A DNA stretch of 64,000 nt, taken from positions 186,001-250,000 of the forward strand of contig NZ_JBHTCQ010000001.1 of NCBI RefSeq assembly GCF_042665525.1, given 5' to 3'. Shown in pieces: positions 8,547 to 16,838 of the stretch (positions are counted from its first letter, which is position 1; each line of letters begins with the position of its first letter). The notes below the pieces were generated by a model that saw nothing but the letters and a program-made list of their open reading frames with translations, searched no databases and was not told the origin of the DNA. Both the position numbers and the translations under genes were made by a program. Source of the stretch: Allobogoriella alba (GTDB lineage Bacteria > Actinomycetota > Actinomycetes > Actinomycetales > Actinomycetaceae).

Positions 8547-8729
8547 GTGAAGGAAGAGGATCTCCCCATGGAGCGGGGCGCGGCCTGGGGCGTCGGGATA
8601 GCCGTCGGGGTGTGCGTGGGCGTCGCGGTGGGTGCCGCGGCGGACAACTTCCTGCTCGGCATCCCTCTGGCCGCCGGCATCAGCGTGGCGCTGGCGAGGA
8701 TCTTCGGGCCCGCGCGGACGCGGGACTGA
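8547..8729 (+). CDS. Tiny glycine/valine-rich membrane protein (copy 1)
   Basis: 60-aa protein with a charged N-terminus, then a hydrophobic stretch rich in Gly, Val and Ala (WGVGIAVGVCVGVAVG), the motif DNFLLG, a second hydrophobic segment, and a basic tail. It probably spans the membrane twice. The GTG start lies 7 nt after TAACGT (8534-8539) and gives the same N-terminal length before the conserved Trp as the paralogue at 15051. An internal ATG at 8568 has a purine-rich stretch upstream and is the alternative start. Function unknown. Confidence 0.72.
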   Translation: MKEEDLPMERGAAWGVGIAVGVCVGVAVGAAADNFLLGIPLAAGISVALARIFGPARTRD

Positions 8730-8732
8730 CCC

Positions 8733-8765
8733 TCACCCGGCCGGAGTCCTGCCCCGGCCAGGGTG
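8733..8765 (+). terminator. Hairpin after the tiny membrane protein gene
   Basis: TCACCC pairs with GGGTGA, and an inner GGCCGG/CCGGCC stem is separated from it by a single bulge. The loop is about 8-9 nt. It begins 4 nt after the stop codon and fits a factor-independent terminator. Confidence 0.5.
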
Positions 8766-8904
8766 ACCGCCCGGCCGCAGCCCGCTCCGAGAATTCCGTT
8801 GAACGCCCGCCGCACCCGGCACCACAGTGTCCCTGTGCCGTGAGGAAGCCCGCCCCGACCCGCCGCCACGCGCGGCATCCTCGGCGACCCCACACGGAGA
8901 GCTC

Positions 8905-9837
8905 ATGTCCTACGGCACCACCCCTCGCCCCATCTACCAGCACCCCCTGGCGTACCTGCTCGGACTGCACGGCGTCGCCCTCATGCGCGCCTTCGCCGGT
9001 GAGCACGACCGCGAGTTCGTCCACGACCGCATCGCCGAGATGCGCCGGCTGCTCGACGCGCCGGACCACCTGGGCGACGGCCACGAGGTCCCGCCGCTGC
9101 CCGTGACCCGCGGATACGCGCACTGGGCGCCGCGGTACGACGGCCCGAACGGCTTCTGGGGCTTCGAGGAGCCACTGGTCCGGCCGCTGATGGCGAAGGT
9201 CCCGCCGGGCGTGGCGGTCGACGCCGCGTGCGGCACGGGCCGGCACACCGAGTGGCTGGTGGAGCGGGGCCACGAGGTGCACGCGTTCGACCTGTCGCCG
9301 GACATGCTGGCGATCGCCCGGCAGAAGGTGCCGGGCGCCCGGTTCGAGCAGGCGGACTTCCGCCGGCTGCCGATGCTGGACGCGTCCGCGGACCTCGTGG
9401 TCAACACGCTCGCGCTGTGCCACGTCGAGGACCTCGGGCCGGTGTTCGCCGAGGCCGCCCGCATCCTCAGGCCGGGCGGGCACCTCGTGGTCTCCGACAC
9501 CCGCAGCCTCTACGTCGGCTCACCGCTCTACCCGCTCATCGAGGGCGCGGACGGCGAGATCGGGTACATCCCCGGCTGGAGCCACGAGACCAGCGACTAC
9601 CTCCGGGCCGCCCTCGACCACGGCCTCAGCCCCACGTACTGCCACGAGCCGCGCAGCCGGTCCGGCGGCGGCGTCGAGCCGGCCGAACCGGCCGAACCGA
9701 CCGAGCCGCGGGGGCCGGCCGACGCGAGCGACCGGCCGCCCGACGTCTGGGAGCTGATGACCTGGGCCGCAGCCTCGGCCAACGCCGCCTACGCCGGGCG
9801 ACCGGTCCTCGTCATCTGGGACTTCGAGCGTCAGTAG
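8905..9837 (+). CDS. Class I SAM-dependent methyltransferase
   Basis: 310-aa methyltransferase with a SAM-binding motif I VDAACGTGRHTEWL, an acidic strand-2 end HAFDLS, ADFRRLP, and the post-motif ARILRPGGHLVVSDT. It belongs to the Methyltransf_11/UbiE-like class; the acceptor is not predictable. An N-terminal helical extension of about 85 residues precedes the catalytic domain. Near the C-terminus is a low-complexity EPAEPAEPTEP linker encoded by CCGA-rich repeats. The ATG is preceded by CGGAGA, and longer upstream readings lack a ribosome binding site. Confidence 0.88.
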   Translation: MSYGTTPRPIYQHPLAYLLGLHGVALMRAFAGEHDREFVHDRIAEMRRLLDAPDHLGDGHEVPPLPVTRGYAHWAPRYDGPNGFWGFEEPLVRPLMAKVPPGVAVDAACGTGRHTEWLVERGHEVHAFDLSPDMLAIARQKVPGARFEQADFRRLPMLDASADLVVNTLALCHVEDLGPVFAEAARILRPGGHLVVSDTRSLYVGSPLYPLIEGADGEIGYIPGWSHETSDYLRAALDHGLSPTYCHEPRSRSGGGVEPAEPAEPTEPRGPADASDRPPDVWELMTWAAASANAAYAGRPVLVIWDFERQ

Positions 9838-9865
9838 ACCGCCGGGCAGCCGCTACGCTCAACCA

Positions 9866-10309
9866 TCACCACCGGCACCACGGGACGCCGGGGATCGGCT
9901 GGTAGTCGCCGCCGTAGGAGACCACGGTGGCCGGGAGCCAGCCCCAGCCGCTGTCCTGGTACTGCTCATCTCCCTGGGTGTAGAGCCAGATGTCGTTGCG
10001 GGCGCCGCCGTGCTGCGGGTTCTCTCCCCCGCGCTGCTGGCACACCACGAAGTTGTTCCCCGCGTACAGGTAGCCCGTGTCCGTGCTGCCGAACCCGACC
10101 ACGCTGCCCTTCCAGGTCGGGCAGATCGAGGTGTCGTAGGTGGACCCCTGGTAGTCGGTGACGTTGGGCCCGTCCCAGCACGACGCCGTCGCCGTGGCCG
10201 CCGAGGCGGTCGCACCGACCGTCGGACTCGCCAGCGCCACCATCCCGGTCACCGTCGCCGCCGCCGTCACCGCGGCCGTCGTCACGAACGTCTTCAGCTT
10301 CCTGAGCAT
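9866..10309 (-). CDS. Small secreted four-cysteine protein, probable SARP target
   Basis: 147-aa exported protein. The first 40 or so residues form a Sec signal (LRKLKTFVTTAAVTAAATV, then an Ala-rich stretch). The mature part has four cysteines (SCWDG, SICPTW, VVCQQ, PWCRW), which could form two disulfides, and many Gly, Tyr and Trp, resembling small SH3-like or cell-wall-binding extracellular proteins. I cannot assign a family. The ATG follows GGAGGT. Its promoter region holds the three phased heptamers described at 10350-10393, so it is probably controlled by the divergent SARP regulator. Confidence 0.8.
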   Translation of the reverse strand: MLRKLKTFVTTAAVTAAATVTGMVALASPTVGATASAATATASCWDGPNVTDYQGSTYDTSICPTWKGSVVGFGSTDTGYLYAGNNFVVCQQRGGENPQHGGARNDIWLYTQGDEQYQDSGWGWLPATVVSYGGDYQPIPGVPWCRW

Positions 10310-10349
10310 CGTCGACCTCCAGATCGTTGTGCTTCCGCTGTCACCGCCG

Positions 10350-10393
10350 AGTCCAGCCGGTGGAGGTTGCAGGCCGGTTGCAGCGCGGTTGCG
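10350..10393. promoter_or_regulatory. SARP-type direct repeats in the divergent promoter
   Basis: Three copies of GGTTGC(A/G) start at 10365, 10376 and 10387, an exact 11-bp period, the spacing known for SARP operators. On the minus strand the last heptamer is followed after 9 nt by TGGACT (10355-10350), a plausible -10 for the secreted-protein gene. No comparable -10 is seen toward the regulator. Confidence 0.72.
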
Positions 10394-10448
10394 CCCGGTG
10401 GGCGGCCGGGCTGGCGTGGCCCCGACCGGGCGGGCACGATCGGGTGGT

Positions 10449-13400
10449 GTGCCGCCGACACCGCCCGCCGAGGCCCCGCTGGAGGTGCAGCTGCTCGGAC
10501 CGATGACCGTCCTGCGCCGCGGCCGGGACGTGACCCCACGGTCGGGCAAGCAGCGGATCGTGCTGGCGGCGCTGGCGCTGGCGGGCGGGCGACCGGTCTC
10601 GACGGACCAGCTCGTCGACGACGTCTGGGGCGAGGAGCCGGTCCCGTCCGCACCACGGACGCTGCGGGTCTACGTCGCCCGGCTGCGTGAGCTGCTCGGC
10701 GACGGCGTCATCCTCACCGCGCCCGGCGGGTACCGGCTTGACGGCGCCCGGGTCACCCTCGACGTCGAGGGGTTCGACGCCGACACGGCGGCCGCGGCCG
10801 AGGCGGAGGGCGAGGGTGACCTCGAGCGTGCCGTCGAGTCGCTGCGCGCCGCCCGCGCCCGGTGGCGCGGCGAGCCCCTGGTCGACGTGCGGTCACCGGC
10901 TCTCCGGGAGTCGCACGTGCCACGACTGACCGAGCGGCGGCTTCAGGCGACCGAGCGGCGGTGCGACCTCGAGATCACGCTGGGCCGGCCGGAGACGGCG
11001 GTCGCAGACCTGCGGGACGTCGTCGCCGAAGCCGCGTACCGCGAGCACGCGTGGGCGCTGCTCATGCGGGCGCTGTACTCCGCCGGACGGCAGGCGGAGG
11101 CCCTCGACGCCTACCGTCAGGCGGCCGGGATCCTCGTCGAGGACCTGGGGACCGATCCCGGGGAAGAGCTGCGCCGGACCCACCAGGCCGTGCTCACCGG
11201 CGAGCTGCCCACCGCTCCCCGCGCACCTGAACCACCTCCGCACCCCGCGACGGAGGTGCCGCACCAGCTCCCGGCGCGGCCCGGCGGTTTCGTGGGCCGC
11301 GACGGACAGGTCGACCAGCTGCTCGCCTGGCTCGCCGAGCCGGACGGCACGCCCGTCGTCGTGATCTCCGGCCCACCGGGCGTGGGCAAGTCGGCACTCG
11401 CGCTGCGGGCGGCCCACGAGGCCACCGACGCATTCCCCGACGGACAGCTCTTCGTGGACCTGCGCGGCTTCTCTGGCGAGCAGCGCCTCACGGCCGCCGA
11501 CGCGCTGCCGCGGTTCCTGCGCGCCCTGGGCGTGCCGGGCGAGCGGATCCCGGCCGACGTCGACGAGCAGGCGGCGTTGTACCGCTCGCGGCTCGCCGGC
11601 CGCCGGGTCCTCGTGGTGGCGGACAACGCGGGGACGGCCGACGTCGTGCGGCCGCTGCTGCCCGGCGAGTCGGGCTGCGCCGTGCTCGTGACCAGCCGCG
11701 ACCGGTTCGTGGAGCTCGCCGCGAGCGACGCGGCACGTCTGCTGCCGTTGGACCCGCTGGCCCCGCAGGACTCGGCGCGCGCCCTCGCCGCCCAGATCTC
11801 GCACGAGCGGGTCTCGCGCGAGCCCGACGCCGCCGCCCGGCTGGCGCAGGCCTGCGGCGGGCTGCCCGTGGCGCTGCGGATCGCCGGAGCGACCCTCGCG
11901 GCCCGTCCTCACCTCGGGCTGGAGGACTACCTCGCGGAGCTGCAGGCGGACGAGAACCGGCGGTGGGAGGGTGTGGACCGGGCGCCCGTGGCCGCGGCGT
12001 TCGCGAGCTCCTGCGCGACACTGGCTCCTGAGGTTCGGCGGGCCTTCCGGCTGCTGGGCCTCGTCCCGGGACCGGACTTCACCGTCGACGCCGTCGAGGC
12101 GCTCACCGGCCGGCAGGACGGGCGTCCGGTCGTCGCGGCGCTGACCAGAGCGAGCCTGGCCGAGGAGCACGCGCCGGGCCGCTTCCACCTGCACGACCTC
12201 GTCCGCGCCTACGCCCGGCACCGCGCCGAGCAGGAGGACGAGGACCGGGACGAGGCACGGAGCAGGTTGTTCGACTGGTACGTCACGATGACCGACGCGG
12301 CGCTGCTCCCGCACTTCGCCTACCGCTACCGCCTACCGCGCCCCGAGCCGTCGGACGACCTGGTCGAGGCCGTCGGCCCGAGATGGGTGGACGCGGAGCT
12401 GCCCAACATCGTGGCCGCTGCGGTCGACTGCCGGGAGCGGGCCGACCTGAAGCATCTCTGGCACCTGGCCGACGCACCCCGCAGCTACCTGGTGAGCACC
12501 GGCCACCACAAGGAGTGGGCTCGGCTGCTCGAGCTCGCGGTGCCGGTGGCCGAGGAACGCGGCACCGAGCAGGTGCTCGGCGCCCTCCGGGTGAACGAGG
12601 CGCATCTGTGCCACGTCCGCGGCGACCACGACCGTGCCGCCCGGCTCACCGAGGAGGCGCAGGCCCTGTTCGCCGCGGCGGGTGACCTCGGAGGAGAGGC
12701 GACGGCGTGGAACAACCTCTGCCACTGGCTCACGAGCCTCGGACGGCCCGCGGAGGCACTCCGGGCGGCCGAGCGGACCCGTGAGCTGCGGTATCGGTTC
12801 GCCGGTCCGCCTGCCCTGCTGACCACCGTCGAGACGCTGATCCGCACGAAGGTGCCGCTCGGCGAGCTGCACTCGGCGCTCTTCGACATCGACGAGGCCC
12901 GGAACCTCGCCGAGAAGGTGGACGACGGGCTTCGCCGGGCGTACTGCGAGGCCACCGCCTCGCTCGTGCACCGCCGGCTCGGGCGTCTGCGGGAGGCGAT
13001 CGACGCGAATCGCCGTGCGGCCGCCGCCCTCGCGGCCGCCGGGGACGACCTCGGAGACGCGGACATCCGTGCCGACCTGTCACGGTGCCTCGTCGACGCC
13101 GGGGACTACCCGGCCGCCCGGGACGAGGCCGAGCGGTCCCTGGCGCTCGTGCGGGCGCACGACCTGCCGAACGCCGGGATCGAGGCGCGGCTCACGTTGG
13201 CGGAGATCGACCTGCGCACCGGCGCGGCCGCCCGCGCCGCCCATGACCTGACGGAGCTCGCCCAGCTCGCGGCCACGCTGGGCCGGCCACGGATCGAGGT
13301 GCGGGCACTCACGCTGCAGGCGTCGGCGCACGTGTCCTGCTCCGACGGCGCGGCGGCGCTCGCGGCCGCGGAGCGGGCCCGCTCGCTCGCCACGGACCGT

Positions 13401-13703
13401 GGGCTGTGGCTCGGGCGGGACTCGGCGCTCACCGCCGTCACGGCAGCGCTGCTGTCCCTCGGCCGCGCCGCCGAGGCGCTGGAGACCGGGTCGGAGGCTC
13501 TGGACCGGCACCGCGGCACCGGCTACCGGCTGCGCGAGGCACGCACCGCGTGCCTGCTCGGCGACGCCCACGCGGACCAGGGCGACCGGCGCGCGGCCGA
13601 GCAGCACTGGCGGGACGCCTACGAGGTCTACGCCGCGATCGGCACCGCGGAGGTCGACGAGGCCGCGCGGCGTCTCGGCCGGGGCCAGGACCTCTCGCGG
13701 TAG
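10449..13703 (+). CDS. AfsR/SARP family transcriptional regulator with NB-ARC and TPR domains
   Basis: 1084-aa multidomain regulator. An OmpR-like winged helix spans about residues 5-95 (LEVQLLGPMTVLRRG through TLRVYVARLRELLG), a bacterial transcriptional activation domain about 100-245, an NB-ARC/STAND ATPase from about 280 with P-loop GPPGVGKSA near residue 308, and a long TPR array to the end. Such proteins bind tandem heptamers and switch with nucleotide state. The GTG was chosen because it precedes the winged helix directly; the frame is open further upstream through the divergent promoter. It probably controls the secreted protein across the divergent promoter and may regulate itself. 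Confidence 0.93.
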   Translation: MPPTPPAEAPLEVQLLGPMTVLRRGRDVTPRSGKQRIVLAALALAGGRPVSTDQLVDDVWGEEPVPSAPRTLRVYVARLRELLGDGVILTAPGGYRLDGARVTLDVEGFDADTAAAAEAEGEGDLERAVESLRAARARWRGEPLVDVRSPALRESHVPRLTERRLQATERRCDLEITLGRPETAVADLRDVVAEAAYREHAWALLMRALYSAGRQAEALDAYRQAAGILVEDLGTDPGEELRRTHQAVLTGELPTAPRAPEPPPHPATEVPHQLPARPGGFVGRDGQVDQLLAWLAEPDGTPVVVISGPPGVGKSALALRAAHEATDAFPDGQLFVDLRGFSGEQRLTAADALPRFLRALGVPGERIPADVDEQAALYRSRLAGRRVLVVADNAGTADVVRPLLPGESGCAVLVTSRDRFVELAASDAARLLPLDPLAPQDSARALAAQISHERVSREPDAAARLAQACGGLPVALRIAGATLAARPHLGLEDYLAELQADENRRWEGVDRAPVAAAFASSCATLAPEVRRAFRLLGLVPGPDFTVDAVEALTGRQDGRPVVAALTRASLAEEHAPGRFHLHDLVRAYARHRAEQEDEDRDEARSRLFDWYVTMTDAALLPHFAYRYRLPRPEPSDDLVEAVGPRWVDAELPNIVAAAVDCRERADLKHLWHLADAPRSYLVSTGHHKEWARLLELAVPVAEERGTEQVLGALRVNEAHLCHVRGDHDRAARLTEEAQALFAAAGDLGGEATAWNNLCHWLTSLGRPAEALRAAERTRELRYRFAGPPALLTTVETLIRTKVPLGELHSALFDIDEARNLAEKVDDGLRRAYCEATASLVHRRLGRLREAIDANRRAAAALAAAGDDLGDADIRADLSRCLVDAGDYPAARDEAERSLALVRAHDLPNAGIEARLTLAEIDLRTGAAARAAHDLTELAQLAATLGRPRIEVRALTLQASAHVSCSDGAAALAAAERARSLATDRGLWLGRDSALTAVTAALLSLGRAAEALETGSEALDRHRGTGYRLREARTACLLGDAHADQGDRRAAEQHWRDAYEVYAAIGTAEVDEAARRLGRGQDLSR

Positions 13704-13721
13704 GCGACAACCCTCGGGAGG

Positions 13722-13740
13722 CCGGGCAGACTCCGCCCGG
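13722..13740. terminator. Short hairpin between convergent genes
   Basis: A 6-bp CCGGGC/GCCCGG stem with a 7-nt loop, between the SARP gene and the MmcQ gene. Possibly a bidirectional terminator; modest stability. Confidence 0.4.
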
Positions 13741-13759
13741 GGTGCTCAGGTCTGGCGGC

Positions 13760-14137
13760 TCACGTCGGACGCGCCGGGCGCTGCATCTGCGCGGCCAGCC
13801 GCTCCGGCGCCTGCAGGCAGAAGGAGTCCACGAGCATCTCGGCGAGCTCGTCCCAGTCGGTGCCCTCGTCCAGGACGATCCCGACGACGTTCGCTCCCCA
13901 GTCCGTCTTGAAGTACGGCTCGCCCATCTGCCGGAACGCCTCGACCTCGTCCGGCTCGGCGCGGAAGGTGATCCGGAACAGCCCGTCCTCACCACCGAAG
14001 ACGTGCGCGACCGTCGCCTGCCGCACCCGCCAGCGCACGCCGACCCACGCGTCCTCCTCCCGGCACTGCGGGAGCCGCTCGAAGACCGCGGCCAGGCGCT
14101 CGATCCACTCCAGGGGCACGTCCGGTCGCTCGGGCAC
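13760..14137 (-). CDS. MmcQ/YjbR family protein
   Basis: 125-aa protein of the MmcQ/YjbR (CyaY-like fold) family, annotated as DNA-binding in places but without proven function. Typical elements are REEDAWVGVRWRVR, ITFRAEPDEVEAFRQ and YFKTDWGANVVGI. The GTG start lies 6 nt after CACACT (14149-14144, minus strand), a leaderless arrangement. It is divergent from the DUF1353 gene and convergent with the SARP gene. Confidence 0.85.
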   Translation of the reverse strand: MPERPDVPLEWIERLAAVFERLPQCREEDAWVGVRWRVRQATVAHVFGGEDGLFRITFRAEPDEVEAFRQMGEPYFKTDWGANVVGIVLDEGTDWDELAEMLVDSFCLQAPERLAAQMQRPARPT

Positions 14138-14203
14138 GGTCGTAGTGTGCTACGCGGCGCCGACACGCTTGGCGTCACGGCGCGAGCACGGTTTGCTGGT
14201 CCC

Positions 14204-14968
14204 GTGCGAGCGGGGCGCTTCTTCGACCTGGACGACGGCGGACCGCTGCGGCTGGAGCTGCGCAGCATCGATGGGCACGACTTCACGCTGCTGCGACAGT
14301 TCGGCTACCGCACGCGTGGGTACGACGAGCCGTTCGTGGTCCCGGCCGATCTGGCGGGCTTCGCCACGGACCTGGCGTCCGTGCCCGGCGTCTTCACGTG
14401 GCTCGTGCCCCGCAGCGGCGACTTCCTGCCCGCCGCGATCCTGCACGACGCTCTGGTGGACGGGGCGCACCGCGGGCCCCGGGTGGACCGCGTCGAGGCA
14501 GACCGGCTGTTCCGCACGGCCATGGCGGGGCTCGGCACCGGGCGGGTGCGGGCCTGGCTCATGTGGGCGGCCGTCTCGACCGCGACCATGTGGCACACCG
14601 GGCGGCTCGCCGTCCGCGTTGCGCTCGTCGGGCTCGTCGGCGTCGTCGTCGCCATCGGGGCGCTCGCCACGCTCGATCTGCTCGACGTGTGGAACCACCT
14701 GCCCTGGATGGGCCGGCGGAGCCTGCCCGCCGAGCTGCTCGGCGGCGCCGCGGCGGCCGTGGCGATCCCCACCGTGCTCTCGTTCTCCTGGGGTCGGCTG
14801 TGGCGGGCGGGCGCCATCGTCGGCGTCGCGCTCGCCCTGCTGCTGCACGTCACCGTCGCCGTCGCGCTGCTCTTCGGCGTCTACCGCCTGCTGGAGCGTC
14901 TGGTCAGCGGCCCTGCCGACCGTTCCGGGCGCCGCGTGCGTGACCGGGTGGACCGCGCCGGGACCTGA
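14204..14968 (+). CDS. DUF1353 protein with C-terminal membrane domain
   Basis: 254 aa. The N-terminal 120 or so residues match DUF1353, with FATDLASVPGVFTWLVPRSG, AAILHDALVDGAHRG and EADRLFRTAM. Unusually, about 120 further residues follow with roughly four hydrophobic segments (VALVGLVGVVVAIGAL, LLGGAAAAVAIPTVL, IVGVALALLLHVTVAVALLFG), so it is a membrane-anchored version. Function unknown. The GTG start is 6 nt after TTTGCT, consistent with a leaderless transcript, and no Shine-Dalgarno is present. Confidence 0.8.
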   Translation: MRAGRFFDLDDGGPLRLELRSIDGHDFTLLRQFGYRTRGYDEPFVVPADLAGFATDLASVPGVFTWLVPRSGDFLPAAILHDALVDGAHRGPRVDRVEADRLFRTAMAGLGTGRVRAWLMWAAVSTATMWHTGRLAVRVALVGLVGVVVAIGALATLDLLDVWNHLPWMGRRSLPAELLGGAAAAVAIPTVLSFSWGRLWRAGAIVGVALALLLHVTVAVALLFGVYRLLERLVSGPADRSGRRVRDRVDRAGT

Positions 14969-15003
14969 CCACGGTCCACCGAGGGGTGGAGCCGGAATGT
15001 CCT

Positions 15004-15043
15004 CCTCTCGGGGGATGCCAGGGGTTCGTGCCGTCACTAGCGT
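15004..15043 (+). promoter_or_regulatory. Promoter/operator shared with the paralogous gene at 8547
   Basis: The 20-nt box at 15004-15023 resembles the one at 8500-8519, and TAGCGT at 15038-15043 lies 7 nt before the ATG. Spacing from box to -10 and from -10 to start codon is identical in the two loci. Confidence 0.65.
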
Positions 15044-15050
15044 GACGGTC

Positions 15051-15296
15051 ATGTCCGAGAAGGCGCCCGTTCCTGCGGGCTCCGAGTGGGGCGTCGGCAT
15101 CGCGCTCGGCGTCGGGGTGGGCGTCGCCCTGGGCGTCGCCGTGGACAACCTCGCGCTCGGCCTCGTCATCGGCGTCGCGCTGGGGGCCGCGATGGCCGGC
15201 TCGTTCGGTGCGGCCTTCCGCTCGGGGCGGGGCCGTGGGGGTCCGGGCAGCACGGACGGCGGCAACTCGGGGCCTGACGAACGCCCGCCGCGCTGA
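15051..15296 (+). CDS. Tiny glycine/valine-rich membrane protein (copy 2)
   Basis: 81-aa paralogue of the protein at 8547. It shares WGVGIA, a VGVGVA-type hydrophobic stretch, the DN(F/L) motif and a second Gly/Ala hydrophobic segment. It differs by a longer polar tail rich in Gly, Arg, Ser and Pro. Two membrane passes are likely, with the hydrophilic tail on one side. Leaderless start 7 nt after TAGCGT. Function unknown; the matching promoter suggests the pair belongs to one regulon. Confidence 0.75.
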   Translation: MSEKAPVPAGSEWGVGIALGVGVGVALGVAVDNLALGLVIGVALGAAMAGSFGAAFRSGRGRGGPGSTDGGNSGPDERPPR

Positions 15297-15346
15297 CCCG
15301 CCGGGGCTCCCCGCCTGACCCGGTCCGTCAGGGCAGGCTTGGTCCC

Positions 15347-16294
15347 ATGACGGGCACAACCTCGACGCGTCCCCGCACGGTCCTTCAGCTCCCGCTGGAC
15401 CTGGTGCGGGGCTTCCTCATCGGGCTCGCCGAGCTGGTCCCCGGGGTCTCGGGTGGCACCATCGCGCTGGTCACCGGCGTCTACGAGCAGCTCATCGGCT
15501 CCGCCTCGCACGTGCTCGCCGCCGTTCGGCGCCTCGTCACCGGGCCGGACCGGCGCGCCGGAGTCGCCACGGAGCTGCGCCGCACGGACTGGCGCCTCGT
15601 CGTCCCGGTGCTGCTCGGCATGGCGACGGCGGTCCTCACCGTGGCGGGCACGATGGAGCATCTCGTCACCGAGAACCCGGAGCATGCCCGGGGGCTGTTC
15701 CTCGGGCTCGTCGCCGCGAGTCTCGCGGTGCCGATCCGCCTCCTGCCGCCGATCGAGCGACCCGGGGCGGGCGTCGTTCGTGACGTCCTGATCGTTCTCG
15801 TGGCCGCGGCCGTCGCCTTCTGGCTGGTGGGCCTGGCCGACGGCGCCGCCGTCGCCAACCCGTCGATGCCGGTGGTGTTCCTCGCGGCGTGCGTGGCGAT
15901 CTGCGCCCTGGTGCTCCCAGGTGTCTCGGGCTCGTTCTTCCTGCTCGCCGTCGGGCTGTACGCGCCCACGATGCAGGCCGTGGACGAGCGTGACCTCGGC
16001 TACGTGGCGGTGTTCGGCGCCGGCGCCGTGGTGGGGATGGCCTCGATCGTGCGCGTGCTGCGCCACCTGCTCACCCACCGGCGCCGGGTCACGCTGCTGG
16101 CGATGACCGGGCTCATGCTCGGCTCGTTGCGTGCCCTGTGGCCGTGGCAGTCCGGCTCCGGCAGCGAACCCGGCGACCTCGTCGCGCCCTACGCCCCGGT
16201 AGGCGGCCCGGGGCTGCTCGTCCTGGTGGGTGCCGTCGTCGTGATCGCGATGATCGTCCTCGAGGACGCGGTGGCGAGGCGGCACGCGGCGTGA
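15347..16294 (+). CDS. DUF368 membrane protein, PopT-like polyprenyl-phosphate transporter
   Basis: 315-aa polytopic membrane protein. Two inverted copies of the DUF368 signature are visible: GLAELVPGVSGGTIALVTG near the N-terminus and LVLPGVSGSFFLLAVGLY in the second half. About eight to ten hydrophobic segments are present. Members of this family have been identified as translocases that return undecaprenyl phosphate to the cytoplasmic face, so a role in envelope lipid-carrier recycling is likely. CAGGCT lies 7 nt before the ATG. Convergent with the DUF58 operon, with 1 nt between the stops. Confidence 0.88.
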   Translation: MTGTTSTRPRTVLQLPLDLVRGFLIGLAELVPGVSGGTIALVTGVYEQLIGSASHVLAAVRRLVTGPDRRAGVATELRRTDWRLVVPVLLGMATAVLTVAGTMEHLVTENPEHARGLFLGLVAASLAVPIRLLPPIERPGAGVVRDVLIVLVAAAVAFWLVGLADGAAVANPSMPVVFLAACVAICALVLPGVSGSFFLLAVGLYAPTMQAVDERDLGYVAVFGAGAVVGMASIVRVLRHLLTHRRRVTLLAMTGLMLGSLRALWPWQSGSGSEPGDLVAPYAPVGGPGLLVLVGAVVVIAMIVLEDAVARRHAA

Positions 16295-16295
16295 G

Positions 16296-16838
16296 TCACC
16301 GGTCGCGGGACCACCGGGCCATCCACCGGTAGTGGCCTCCCGCGGCGACGGCGAGCACCAGCAGCCCGATGAGCATCCCGGCGGTCCCGCCGGCAAGCTG
16401 GCCCCCGCGCACGATCCCGACGGCTCCCCACACGAGCGCCGTGGCGGCCAGGACGACGGCGAGGCGGGGCGCGTACCGCCGCGCGAGCGACGCGGGGAGC
16501 CGGGCGGCCACCGGCACGCCTGCCGCGAGCGCGGACGCGGCGTGCACCACGAGCAGGCAGGCAGCGCCGAGGAGGCTCCACGGGGTCCACGGCTCGGTCA
16601 CGGTGAGCGCCCACAGACCCACGAGGTAGACGACGAGCAGCGTCGGGAGACCGGAGTGCGGGTGCGCCGCGGCGAGCAGCCCCAGCAGCGGGGCGACGAC
16701 CATCAGCCACGGGTCCCAGGTCACGCCGCCCGCGAGCGCCAGGGCGAGGGCGAACACGACGGTCGCCACGACGACGGCCGCACGGACGATGAGCTGCGCG
16801 CGTGTGGCGGCCAGCAGCTCCTCCCACTGCTCCTTCAC
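16296..16838 (-). CDS. Polytopic membrane protein, last gene of the MoxR operon
   Basis: 180-aa protein with about six hydrophobic segments and no recognised domain. It begins KEQWEELLAATRAQLIVRAA and ends with a basic YRWMARWSRDR tail. The GTG start overlaps the stop of the DUF58 gene by 4 nt (GTGA), so it is translationally coupled and probably works with the MoxR/DUF58 proteins. It could be an accessory membrane subunit; no function can be assigned. Confidence 0.75.
   Translation of the reverse strand: MKEQWEELLAATRAQLIVRAAVVVATVVFALALALAGGVTWDPWLMVVAPLLGLLAAAHPHSGLPTLLVVYLVGLWALTVTEPWTPWSLLGAACLLVVHAASALAAGVPVAARLPASLARRYAPRLAVVLAATALVWGAVGIVRGGQLAGGTAGMLIGLLVLAVAAGGHYRWMARWSRDR

Noticed and set aside
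14150..16396. Long open frame (about 750 codons) on the minus strand opposite the DUF1353, small membrane protein and DUF368 genes
   Set aside because: It runs antisense to genes with clear family motifs, is rich in Arg, Gly, Pro and His without hydrophobic pattern, and is the expected shadow of GC-rich third codon positions.
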